Source: an uncultured Eubacteriales bacterium
GTDB taxonomy: Bacteria > Bacillota > Clostridia > Oscillospirales > Oscillospiraceae
DNA: 64,000 nt
Reading direction: 5' to 3'
Assembly (NCBI GenBank): GCA_900313925.1
Contig: OMTF01000012.1
Coordinates: forward strand, 44,508-108,507
Numbering within the stretch: position 1 is the first letter of the stretch; every line of letters starts with the position of its first letter. Under the pieces are notes generated by a model. The model was given only the letters and a program-made list of their open reading frames with translations. It had not been told where the DNA came from and ran no database searches. The translations under genes were made by a program, and so were the position numbers. This document shows positions 1-7,582 of the stretch, in pieces.

Positions 1-88
1 CGGGAATACAGAAACCGGCTGCGCGAAAAGCACAGCTAGCAGCCAAAGGCTCACTTCCCCCCTGCGCGGCGGGAAAGGAGGGTACTGG

Positions 89-1042
89 ATGGTCTACGTA
101 TATATCGCTCTTCTCGCAATGGCCCTTGCCGGCATTGCTACCGTAATTATTCATATTGTAAAGACAAGCAAAGGCCAGACGGAGTTCTCCCGCGTCAGCC
201 GGACCGGCCTGGTCATGCTGGTGGTCTGTGTTCTGATTGCCGGTCTGTCCGTCTACGAAATCGCATTGATACGGAGCTATTCACGCACATCGGGGCGCAC
301 GGTTCCGCAGACGCAGACGAACCGCGGCGAATCAAAGTTTCTTCCGACAAACAGCGTGCCGGTCAGAACAGCCCCTGTTCAGCTGTCAGATATTCCGGAG
401 TACTCCGGAAGCGCCTATACGGTCCTGCATGATAACGTACCGTATTTTTCCCCGGATGAGCTGGTTCCGACCGCCTTTCAGAGCTACAGCGAACTAGACA
501 GCCTGGGGCGATGCCGCACAGCGTACGCCTGCATCGGCCGGGAGAATCTTTCTTCGGTCCATAAAAGACAGACGGAGGAGATCCGCCCCACGGGATGGCA
601 GGATACCACTTATGCGCTCCTCGGAGGGCAGACGCTTTATGTACGCTGCGAGATTCTGAATTTCGATTTCTACGGCCAGAACCGGAATGAGACGAACCTG
701 ATTACCGGAACCCGCTATATGCAGGAGCAGGCGCCGCAGGCAATGGAAAACCTGGTGCAGGATTATGTGCAGGACTCCGGAAACCACGTCCTCTATCGGG
801 CTACGCCCCTTTACGAGGGACAGAACCTAGTGGCTACCGGCGTCCTGGTCGAAGCGGAATCCGTGGAGGATCTGGGTGGCTCCGTCTCCTTCTGCGTTTT
901 TTGCTACAACGTGCAGCCCGGGATCACGATTAACTATGCGGATGGCACAAGCCAGCTGGAGCAGACGGAGAGCGGAAATTCCGAAACGGCGCAGCCCAGC
1001 GCGTCCGAAGCGCTGTTTTACCCCGCCGCAGAAGAATCCTGA
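89..1042 (+). CDS. Membrane-anchored DNA/RNA non-specific nuclease-like protein, catalytic His replaced
   Basis: 317 aa with two hydrophobic segments near the N-terminus (about residues 3-25 and 41-62), then a linker and a domain of the EndA/NucA-like DNA/RNA non-specific endonuclease family. Visible family blocks are a YSELDSLGRC stretch, PTGW, NLITGTRYM, VLYRATPLYEG and YNVQPGI near the end. In this family the NLITGTRY block is preceded by an RCHL-type motif carrying the general-base His; here it reads RCEIL, with Glu at residue 188. By inference the fold is kept but nuclease activity is doubtful. It could be a binding or inhibitory paralogue. The start is supported by GGAGGG about 10 nt upstream. 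Upstream bases 1-88 hold no recognisable gene. Confidence 0.75.
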   Translation: MVYVYIALLAMALAGIATVIIHIVKTSKGQTEFSRVSRTGLVMLVVCVLIAGLSVYEIALIRSYSRTSGRTVPQTQTNRGESKFLPTNSVPVRTAPVQLSDIPEYSGSAYTVLHDNVPYFSPDELVPTAFQSYSELDSLGRCRTAYACIGRENLSSVHKRQTEEIRPTGWQDTTYALLGGQTLYVRCEILNFDFYGQNRNETNLITGTRYMQEQAPQAMENLVQDYVQDSGNHVLYRATPLYEGQNLVATGVLVEAESVEDLGGSVSFCVFCYNVQPGITINYADGTSQLEQTESGNSETAQPSASEALFYPAAEES

Positions 1043-1141
1043 AAGAATCCTGCCGTACAGGGTGAAAATCTCGCGGCAGGTTATTATAATAATGAATTAA
1101 AGGATTCCAAATCCTTGAAAAAGTTTCCGGGAGGGATAGCA

Positions 1142-1699
1142 ATGAGCATTACGATGGAAAAAGCAAAAGAGATTCTGCACAAGCACGTCCGAGAGGAATC
1201 TCTTCGGAAGCACTGCCTGGCCGTCAGCGCTGCCATGGGAGCCATGGCGGACTATTTCGGCGAGGACCGGGAGCACTGGGAAGCGGTCGGCTATCTGCAT
1301 GACGTGGATTATGAACAATACCCGGAGGAGCACTGCCTGCATGTGCGCGAAATGCTGGAGCCGGAGGGCGTAAGCGAGGAGGACATCCGCGCCATCATTT
1401 CCCACGGCTATGATCTGACAACGCAGGAATTCGAGCCGCAGAGCAATATGGAAAAAAGCCTCTACGCCGTTGATGAGCTGACCGGAATCGTGCAGGCGCT
1501 GGGGCTGATGCGGCCGGAAGGTCTGGACGGCCTTACCGTGAAAAGCCTGCGGAAAAAGTTCAAGGATCATCGATTTGCTGCCAAATGCAGCCGGGAAGCC
1601 ATTCAAAAGGGCTGCGATATGCTGGGCCTGGACCTGGCGGTGGTCATGGAACAGACGATTAAGGGCATGCAGGAACACAAAGAAGAGCTTGGATTCTGA
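1142..1699 (+). CDS. HD-domain hydrolase
   Basis: 185 aa. The start at 1142 is chosen over an upstream in-frame ATG because GGGAGG lies 7 nt before it. The HD signature appears as YLHDVDYEQ (about residues 59-67) with an upstream His (RKHCLAV) and a later SHGYD, which is the pattern of small HDIG-type metal-dependent phosphohydrolases. Substrate cannot be told; relatives act on nucleotides or are uncharacterised. The gene ends 20 nt before the glycosyltransferase start, so the two are probably co-transcribed. Confidence 0.7.
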   Translation: MSITMEKAKEILHKHVREESLRKHCLAVSAAMGAMADYFGEDREHWEAVGYLHDVDYEQYPEEHCLHVREMLEPEGVSEEDIRAIISHGYDLTTQEFEPQSNMEKSLYAVDELTGIVQALGLMRPEGLDGLTVKSLRKKFKDHRFAAKCSREAIQKGCDMLGLDLAVVMEQTIKGMQEHKEELGF

Positions 1700-1719
1700 A
1701 TTCTGTGCAGGAGAAGCGA

Positions 1720-2754
1720 ATGAAAGCAGCAACGCCCAAACCCATTGCCTGGATCGTGATTCCCTGCTATAACGAACAGGAAGTGCTTCCCATAACGGCA
1801 CCGCTCTTTCTGGGGAAAATCCGGGAACTCGCGGACACAGGAAAGATCAGCGAAAACAGCAAGGTTCTGTTTGTCAATGACGGCTCCACCGATGGAACGT
1901 GGGAAACCATCTGCAGTTTTGCCAGCACGGACTGCCATGCGCTGGGGCTGTGTCTCAGCCGGAATCGCGGCCATCAGAATGCTCTTCTGGCAGGTTTGAT
2001 GGAAGCCCGGGAAAAGTGCGATTTTACCATTTCCATAGACTGCGACGGGCAGGACGACATCAACGCGATGAACGAAATGGTGGACGCGTATCTGGGAGGC
2101 TGCGATGTCGTCTACGGCGTCCGGTCGGATCGGACTTCGGATACCCGCTTTAAGCGCCGTACAGCGCAGCAGTATTATCGGCTTCTGCGGTGGCTGGGCG
2201 GTGAAATCGTTTACAATCACGCCGACTACCGTCTCCTGAGTGCCAGAGTTCTGCAGGAGCTGGGAGATTATCAGGAAGTCAACCTGTTTCTGCGCGGCAT
2301 GGTGCCGCTCGTCGGATTTAAAAGCACACAGGTTTCCTACGTCCGCAGCGAGCGAATCGCGGGAAAAAGCCACTACGGGCTTAAAAGCATGCTGCATCTC
2401 GCCTTTAACGGAATCAGCAGCCTTTCCGCAAAGCCGTTGGACTGGATCCTGGGCACCGGAGGCGTCTTTCTTGCACTCAGCGTGATCGCCGCAATATGGC
2501 TTCTGATCCGCTGGATCGCGGGCTTTGCCAACCCAACCTGGGCACTTATCCTGTGGGCGGTTTTCCTGCTTGGAGGGCTGCAGCTGGCAGGAACGGGCAT
2601 TGTAGGGGAATACGTAGGACGTACGTATCTTGAGTCAAAGCGGCGACCTCGCTATATTGTTGCCGATCGGACTTGGGAACCCTATGAGCGGCATTACCTG
2701 GAAGAGATTGCGGATGTACCGGGCGGGAAGCCGAAGGAACAAGTTCGGAAATGA
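1720..2754 (+). CDS. Family 2 glycosyltransferase, polyprenyl-phosphate sugar transferase type (GtrB/DPM1-like)
   Basis: 344 aa. The ATG at 1720 is preferred over the GTG at 1705 because AGGAGA sits 5 nt before it. The N-terminal GT-A domain shows IPCYNEQE, FVNDGSTDGT and the metal-binding SIDCDGQDD. It is followed by YGVRSDR and FLRGMV blocks, then two C-terminal membrane segments (about residues 240-262 and 273-296) and the GEYVGRTY tail. This is the layout of enzymes that load a sugar onto undecaprenyl phosphate at the membrane. Sugar identity is not visible. A hairpin terminator follows about 100 nt downstream. Confidence 0.85.
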   Translation: MKAATPKPIAWIVIPCYNEQEVLPITAPLFLGKIRELADTGKISENSKVLFVNDGSTDGTWETICSFASTDCHALGLCLSRNRGHQNALLAGLMEAREKCDFTISIDCDGQDDINAMNEMVDAYLGGCDVVYGVRSDRTSDTRFKRRTAQQYYRLLRWLGGEIVYNHADYRLLSARVLQELGDYQEVNLFLRGMVPLVGFKSTQVSYVRSERIAGKSHYGLKSMLHLAFNGISSLSAKPLDWILGTGGVFLALSVIAAIWLLIRWIAGFANPTWALILWAVFLLGGLQLAGTGIVGEYVGRTYLESKRRPRYIVADRTWEPYERHYLEEIADVPGGKPKEQVRK

Positions 2755-2857
2755 AGCTTCGGCAGAGCCCAAAGAGAAATCTTTCCTTTGCGGAAGCTTG
2801 ACGCGGAACGGAATTTGACGAAAAGAGAAAATACATACAAAAAGAATAAAAAAGCAG

Positions 2858-2885
2858 CGCGGGAGCATTGCCCGCGTGTTTTTCT
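2858..2885. terminator. Bidirectional intrinsic terminator
   Basis: Stem CGCGGG/CCCGCG with a 7-nt loop, a T-rich run on the right and an A-rich run on the left. It can end the glycosyltransferase transcript (+) and the methyltransferase-side transcript (-). Confidence 0.75.
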
Positions 2886-2897
2886 TATTCTCAATGT

Positions 2898-3116
2898 TCA
2901 TTTATACAGAAGGTGAATCAGAAGCGCTTTATACCAGGGAATTTTCTGCAGCAGAAGAAATGCCGGCAGAAGCACGCTCATCCGGAAACGAAAGCGCTTC
3001 GGGTGCTTATTCGTGTCTTCCAGCGTGCTGAACAGCACAAACAGCGCAAGCGTACGATCCTGGGTAAGACTATCCCGATCCTTGTATTTCGCACTGAGTT
3101 TTGGAGCAAGATCCAT
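2898..3116 (-). CDS. Small hypothetical protein
   Basis: 72 aa, starting at the second in-frame ATG because GGAGAA lies 6 nt before it. The protein is basic in the middle (KHPKRFRFR) and has a hydrophobic C-terminal stretch (LLPAFLLLQK and beyond) that could be one membrane segment. It lies downstream of and in the same direction as the methyltransferase, and stops just before the shared terminator, which supports its being a real short gene. No family is recognised. Confidence 0.35.
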   Translation of the reverse strand: MDLAPKLSAKYKDRDSLTQDRTLALFVLFSTLEDTNKHPKRFRFRMSVLLPAFLLLQKIPWYKALLIHLLYK

Positions 3117-3199
3117 GCTGCATTCTCCTTCCACACCGTCCGGCGTCCCGCTCTGCTTTTATACTAACGGATAAGGACGGGGAGATCAAGGGAGAACAT

Positions 3200-3985
3200 T
3201 CAGAGGGATTCGGCACCAAGAAGCGCCGGAACCGGTTCCTCCTTCTCCGCAGCCGGTGCCTTGGAAGCCGCCAGGATAAAGTCCGTCGGGAGATATTTCC
3301 GGGAACCGTCCTTGCACTGCAGCTCGCAGGTCGTAAGGCGGCAGAGCTCTACGGTGTCGGCTCCCAGCGCGTGCAGGCACCGGATATCCCAGACGGGGCG
3401 GTGAATGCGGGAAAGCGGGAGCTTCCGGGCAATGGTGTTGATCGGAGTCGGATCGACCCCGTATAGATTCTGTGGCTCCCGATTTGCTCCCTGCTCACGG
3501 GCTGCATCATATTCCTCATCATAATAGTAAAGGTAATGATTCGCGTCCGCGACGAGAATAGTTCCGCCCGGCTTCAGCACTCGAAGCCAGTCCTGGTAGG
3601 CTCGAAGCGGATCCTCCAGATTCCAGACCAGATTGCGGGAAACAATGTAGTCGAAGCTTTCGTCCGGGAAAGGCAGCTCGGTGACGTCCGCAAGGAAGGT
3701 ATCTACCGAAACGCCGCATTCCGCAAAATTCTGGCGAGCCTGCGCAAGCATCTCCGACGATCCGTCTACGGCAACCGTTTCCAGTCCTTCCCGAGCCAGA
3801 AGAATGGAAAAAAATCCGGGGCCGCAGCCCAAGTCCAGGCAGCGGGGACAGGCGGCCGGCGGAAGGCATTCCCGCAGAACTTTGGAAAAGTACACGGATT
3901 CACTGCCGGCAAGGTGGCAGTGCACAATTTTGCTGTACCCTTCGGCTCTTGTATTCCAGTATTGTTCGATCTGCTGAAATGTCAT
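3200..3985 (-). CDS. Class I SAM-dependent methyltransferase
   Basis: 261 aa. SAM-binding motif I is LDLGCGPGFFS (about residues 49-59), followed by the acidic VAVDGS strand, DVTELPFPDESFDYI and the LKPGGTILV motif, i.e. a UbiE/BioC-like Rossmann methyltransferase. The acceptor substrate is unknown; the C-terminal 100 residues do not match a family I can name. The gene is transcribed away from the ECF gene at 4507 across a region that holds a perfect palindrome at 4168-4190. Confidence 0.8.
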   Translation of the reverse strand: MTFQQIEQYWNTRAEGYSKIVHCHLAGSESVYFSKVLRECLPPAACPRCLDLGCGPGFFSILLAREGLETVAVDGSSEMLAQARQNFAECGVSVDTFLADVTELPFPDESFDYIVSRNLVWNLEDPLRAYQDWLRVLKPGGTILVADANHYLYYYDEEYDAAREQGANREPQNLYGVDPTPINTIARKLPLSRIHRPVWDIRCLHALGADTVELCRLTTCELQCKDGSRKYLPTDFILAASKAPAAEKEEPVPALLGAESL

Positions 3986-4167
3986 GTTCTGCGCCCTCCT
4001 GCGGAAAGCCTGCCTCGGCTTGCCCGAGATGCATTCTTTTTTAGAATTTTAAGGAAAGAAGAATTTGCGCACAAGCCCCCCTGGGGGATATGAACGGAGG
4101 GGAGCAATTCTTCCGGATTTTCCGCAGGCGGCGGTGATTTTGCTGGAAGGGAAAAGGACAGGTTAAA

Positions 4168-4190
4168 ATTTTGTAAGATAATTACAAAAT
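4168..4190. promoter_or_regulatory. Perfect palindrome, candidate operator
   Basis: ATTTTGTAA, 5-nt spacer (GATAA), TTACAAAAT: a perfect 9-5-9 inverted repeat in the divergent region between the methyltransferase and the ECF transporter gene. The AT-rich sequence and position suggest a repressor site; the cognate regulator is unknown. Confidence 0.45.
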
Positions 4191-4506
4191 TATCAGGTGG
4201 AATTTGAGCAAAAAAGCCCTTGTAACAGAGCTTTCCAAGTGTTATTAAATAAATCGAGCATTATTCCTGCGGAAAATGCATCAGAAACGGAACAGAATAG
4301 AGAAAATCCGAAACTGGAGATTATGGAAGACCGATGCCGGCTTCCAATAAGAACAGGCTTCGAGCTGGATTTTCCTCCGCTTTTGCTGCATGGACGCATC
4401 GGCCCTGCGGTTTTTTTATATCCGCGGGACGGAACCAAGGCTCCAAATCTGAGAGGACCGAATGTTAAAAACTGAAGTTTTGCCGTATCGGTCGAAGGAG
4501 GAAATC
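4191..4506 (+). promoter_or_regulatory. Long leader of the ECF transporter gene with possible attenuator
   Basis: About 315 nt without a convincing gene. CCGATGC near 4331 can pair with GCATCGG near 4396, and the second arm is followed within a few bases by GCGG and a run of seven T, so alternative structures ending in a terminator are possible. No known riboswitch class was recognised. Bases 3986-4167 hold only the upstream region of the methyltransferase. Confidence 0.3.
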
Positions 4507-5163
4507 ATGAACGCGAAGAAAAAATCGAGTACGGCCTACTTAACCAAACTGGCCGTCATGGTCGCCATTATTCTGGTCATGTCCTTTACCCCTCTGGGAT
4601 ATCTGAAGACGCCCGGCCTTTCCATTACGCTTCTGACGGTTCCGGTCGCCGTTGCCGCCGCAACGCTGGGGCCTCTGGGGGGCGCGGTAGCCGGTCTGAC
4701 ATTCGGTCTGACCAGTTTCTATCAGGCGATGACTTCAGGCGGGTTTGCAACCATGCTGATGGCAATCAGCCCCTTCTATACGTTTGTTACCTGCGTGGTA
4801 ACCCGGGTGCTGGAAGGATGGCTGAGCGGCCTTATCTTCAAGGCTCTGTATACGCATGAAAAGAGCCGCAGGATCTCCTACTACGTAGCCGGCCTTGCGA
4901 CCCCGATTCTCAATACGATCCTTTTCATGAGCTCGCTGTGCCTGTTTTTCTACAACACGGATGCGATTCAGCAGTTTGTCGTAAAACTGGGCGTCAGCAA
5001 TCCGCTCGCCTTTGTCTTTGCTTTTGTCGGTGCGCAGGGCGCGATTGAAGCCGGCATCTGCTTTATCCTTGCAAGCGCCATTATCCGGGCGCTGTTTGCG
5101 GCGATCGATCACAACGCGGCAAAGAAAAAGAAACAGGCATCTCAGGCGAAGGCGGCTGCCTGA
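4507..5163 (+). CDS. ECF-type vitamin transporter S component
   Basis: 218 aa hydrophobic protein with about six membrane segments. The N-terminal KLAVMVAIILVMSFTPLG, the G-rich LGPLGGAVAGLTFGLTS segment and the basic Lys/Ala tail fit the PF12822-like substrate-binding (S) components of energy-coupling factor transporters, in the group that includes pantothenate, folate and riboflavin carriers. It needs a shared EcfA/A'/T module encoded elsewhere. AAGGAGG 6 nt upstream fixes the start. Substrate unknown; leader analysis may help assign it. Confidence 0.75.
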   Translation: MNAKKKSSTAYLTKLAVMVAIILVMSFTPLGYLKTPGLSITLLTVPVAVAAATLGPLGGAVAGLTFGLTSFYQAMTSGGFATMLMAISPFYTFVTCVVTRVLEGWLSGLIFKALYTHEKSRRISYYVAGLATPILNTILFMSSLCLFFYNTDAIQQFVVKLGVSNPLAFVFAFVGAQGAIEAGICFILASAIIRALFAAIDHNAAKKKKQASQAKAAA

Positions 5164-5185
5164 AGCGGCAGATTCAAAAAATTAA

Positions 5186-5219
5186 AAAACGCGGGATCGT
5201 CAGGATTCCGCGTTTTTTT
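5186..5219 (+). terminator. Intrinsic terminator
   Basis: Stem AACGCGG/CCGCGTT with an inner ATC/GAT pairing, followed by T7. Located 25 nt after the ECF S-component stop. Confidence 0.85.
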
Positions 5220-5431
5220 AGTGAAGCTTCCGAGGCGGCAAAGGTCTGTGACCCGGACCGGAGAAAGCCGATTGCGGAACGCAGACAACCCGGATGCGAA
5301 ATCCAAGGAGGATATGCCGGTACGGGATACCGGGACGTATCGGTTCCATAAAAAACTCTTATGTCTACATAAAACTTATTAATAGGATTGTGAATTAGTG
5401 CCAAAACCGGACGAGCAGGCGCTATTTCACC

Positions 5432-5460
5432 TTGTATACTGTGCGCAAAACTGCTATACT
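5432..5460 (+). promoter_or_regulatory. Sigma-A promoter for the DUF1810 gene
   Basis: TTGTAT (5432-5437), 17 nt, TATACT (5455-5460), 64 nt before the start codon. The rest of the 5220-5523 gap holds only a short hairpin (CCGGTA/TACCGG near 5320) and no credible gene. Confidence 0.6.
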
Positions 5461-5523
5461 CATAGCAGAGGAAAAACAAAGCTGCGGTCCGGATGCTTGC
5501 AAGCAGGGAAGCGGGGAATCGGT

Positions 5524-5949
5524 ATGGACGCAAAAGGATTAGATCGGTTTTATTCTGCACAGGAAAAGAGCTATGCCACAGCGCTCAGCGAGGTAAAAAA
5601 CGGCAGAAAGCGCAGCCACTGGATGTGGTATATCTTTCCGCAGATTCAGGGACTGGGGTTCAGCTCTATTTCCCAGTATTATTCGATTCGCGATCTGGAG
5701 GAAGCGGAGGCGTATCTGAATGATCCGGTTCTGGGAGAGCGGCTGAAAGAGATCTCACAGGCTCTGCTGGATTTGGATACCAGCGATCCGTATGAAGTTT
5801 TCGGATCCCCGGATGATATGAAGCTTCGATCCAGCATGACACTTTTTGCCATTCTGCCGGATGCGGATCCGGTGTTCCAGAAAGTGCTGGACAAGTTTTA
5901 CGGCGGAAAGAAAGACAAGCTCACACTGCGCAAGGTGGGCAAGGAATAA
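5524..5949 (+). CDS. DUF1810 family protein
   Basis: 141 aa, whole-length match to the DUF1810 pattern: an N-terminal RFYSAQEKSYATALSEV helix, the conserved HWMWYIFPQIQGLG core, the SISQYYSI segment and GSPDDMKLRSSMTLF near the end. The fold is known but its biochemical role is not firmly established; it is sometimes grouped with ADP-ribose-related NADAR proteins. The start follows a purine-rich GCGGGGAA stretch. Single-gene unit with its own promoter and terminator. Confidence 0.85.
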   Translation: MDAKGLDRFYSAQEKSYATALSEVKNGRKRSHWMWYIFPQIQGLGFSSISQYYSIRDLEEAEAYLNDPVLGERLKEISQALLDLDTSDPYEVFGSPDDMKLRSSMTLFAILPDADPVFQKVLDKFYGGKKDKLTLRKVGKE

Positions 5950-5970
5950 GCGGAATCGGATACAGGCGGA

Positions 5971-6002
5971 AAGCCCTCCCCGACGGGAGGGCTTGATTTT
6001 TT
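5971..6002 (+). terminator. Intrinsic terminator
   Basis: Ten-base-pair stem AAGCCCTCCC/GGGAGGGCTT with a 4-nt loop, then GATTTTTTT. Confidence 0.9.
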
Positions 6003-6030
6003 GCAGATTTTCGGACAGGCGTGGTATACT
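6001..6030 (+). promoter_or_regulatory. Sigma-A promoter of the M20-like gene
   Basis: TTGCAG, 18 nt, TATACT, 46 nt before the ATG at 6077; it abuts the preceding terminator. Confidence 0.55.
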
Positions 6031-6076
6031 TAAAAAAGATGCGGCATCGCCGAAAAAAAGAAGGAAAGGATTTTCT

Positions 6077-7159
6077 ATGGAACGAATGGCGCTGGAAAAT
6101 AAGATTCGGGAGCTGCGGCGAATTCTTCATGAAAATCCGGAGCCTTCGGGCAGGGAGGAAGGAACCAAAGCGCTTCTGATGCGCTTTATAAAGCGCAATA
6201 CCCTTCTGGAAGTGGAAGATTTTGACGGCGGCTTTTACGCACTGCAAAAGACAAAAAAGGAAGAGCAGCCGGGCATCGTCTTCCGTGCGGCCTGCTGTGC
6301 TGTGCGGACAGCGGAGGATCGGGCGGAGCACCGCTTTGGAAACGACGGCCATGCGGCGGCGCTGTGTGCGCTGGGACTGCTGGCGGGAAGAGAAACCTTC
6401 GGCCGCGATGTCTACTATCTGTTTGAAACCGGGTCGGACTCCGGCCGGGGCGGCCGTGCCTGCGCGCAGGCGCTGAAGGGAAAGAATATCTCGGAAATTT
6501 ATGCTGTACGGAATATTCCGGGACTGGAACGGGGAAGAATCGCTTTGCGGCAGGGAAGCTTCTGCTGCGGGAAGCGGAATCTGGTTGTGCGATTTTCCGG
6601 AAGTCCTGCCGATCTGGCCTATCCGGAAACAGGGAAAAATCCGGCGGAAGCGCTTGGATTTCTTCTCGAGGGGCTTCCGGGGCTTTGCGCGACGGGGCAG
6701 CATGCTTTTGTAAACCAGTATTCGGTGGCGGGCGTGAAGGCGGGAAAACCGGGACTCCGGGCAGCGGCGGATACGGCGGAAGTATGGATTTCCCTGCGAT
6801 CGGAACGAACGGCGGATTTGGAGCGAATCGCCGGAAAGATCTCCGAGCGAGCCGGCGGCCTGGGCCTCCGTTTCGGCCTGACCGTCCGCTGCGATACAGA
6901 GACGGATTTTCCTGCGGTGGAAAATACGGTGGAGCTCATGCCGCGGCTGCAGAAGCTCGGCGCCTACAGTCTGCTGAAGACTCCCATGCGCTGGGACGAT
7001 GATTTCGGCTGGCTGCTGAAAAATTTCCGGGGCGCCATGCTGGGCATCGGAGCCGGAACGGAAACCCCGGCCCTGGGTACGGCGGACTACCAGTATCCGG
7101 ATGCACTGCTTCTGCCGACGGCGGAACTCTGCAAACGCCTGATTGGCCAGACCTTGTAA
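6077..7159 (+). CDS. Diverged M20-family amidohydrolase/peptidase, metal ligands partly lost
   Basis: 360 aa. The opening ELRRILHENPEPSGREEGT and the block GNDGHAAALCALGLL align with M20D aminoacylase/hippurate-hydrolase enzymes. The usual HDGH pair is NDGH here (Asn89), and the region that normally carries the tandem acidic ligand (FQPAEE) reads YLFETGSDSGRGG. By inference metal binding is weakened and the protein may be inactive or have a changed function. Its length is slightly short for the family (about 390). Own promoter and terminator. SD AAGGAAAGGA upstream. The Arg/Gly-rich composition suggests relaxed selection, but the frame is intact over 1 kb. Confidence 0.65.
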   Translation: MERMALENKIRELRRILHENPEPSGREEGTKALLMRFIKRNTLLEVEDFDGGFYALQKTKKEEQPGIVFRAACCAVRTAEDRAEHRFGNDGHAAALCALGLLAGRETFGRDVYYLFETGSDSGRGGRACAQALKGKNISEIYAVRNIPGLERGRIALRQGSFCCGKRNLVVRFSGSPADLAYPETGKNPAEALGFLLEGLPGLCATGQHAFVNQYSVAGVKAGKPGLRAAADTAEVWISLRSERTADLERIAGKISERAGGLGLRFGLTVRCDTETDFPAVENTVELMPRLQKLGAYSLLKTPMRWDDDFGWLLKNFRGAMLGIGAGTETPALGTADYQYPDALLLPTAELCKRLIGQTL

Positions 7160-7180
7160 TCAGGCTGCCGGAAGGAAAAA

Positions 7181-7217
7181 AATTCCTGAAGTCGTACAGG
7201 CTTCAGGAACTTCTTTT
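7181..7217. terminator. Bidirectional intrinsic terminator
   Basis: TTCCTGAAG/CTTCAGGAA stem, with CTTCTTTT on the right and A6 on the left; it serves the converging M20-like gene (+) and DUF1858 gene (-). Confidence 0.8.
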
Positions 7218-7239
7218 CACCGCACCGCTTCCGCGGGGA

Positions 7240-7464
7240 TCAGACACCGAGGGAAAGCCCGGAGAGCAGCTCATCGAGGATGGTATCCGGATCTAAGCCG
7301 TGCACGATACATGCTTCGGCCAGGGTTTCTCCGGCGGCGGCCATGCAGCCGACGCAGTGCATTCCGCAGTTCATGAGAATCTCCGCGGAAGCGGGATACT
7401 GCTCCAGAATATCATTGATAAGCATATCGGTGTCGATATTGATTGCATTGGTATTGCTATCCAT
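7240..7464 (-). CDS. DUF1858 redox-disulfide domain protein
   Basis: 74 aa, almost entirely one DUF1858 domain: a DMLINDILEQYP helix followed by CGMHCVGC (residues 33-40), then GETLAEACIVHGLDPD. This domain is found alone or beside hybrid-cluster proteins and is thought to carry a redox-active disulfide or bind a metal. SD AAGGAGCC lies just before the ATG. It is divergent from the helicase gene. Confidence 0.85.
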   Translation of the reverse strand: MDSNTNAINIDTDMLINDILEQYPASAEILMNCGMHCVGCMAAAGETLAEACIVHGLDPDTILDELLSGLSLGV

Positions 7465-7582
7465 CTGACTGGCTCCTTTTCTGAAAGTACATTAAATTAT
7501 ACCCGCTTTGGGCGGCGAGAGCAACGGATAATTGCGGAATTCTGCCGGATAATCCGGAGCCCACGCCGCGGAAGGAGGAAAT

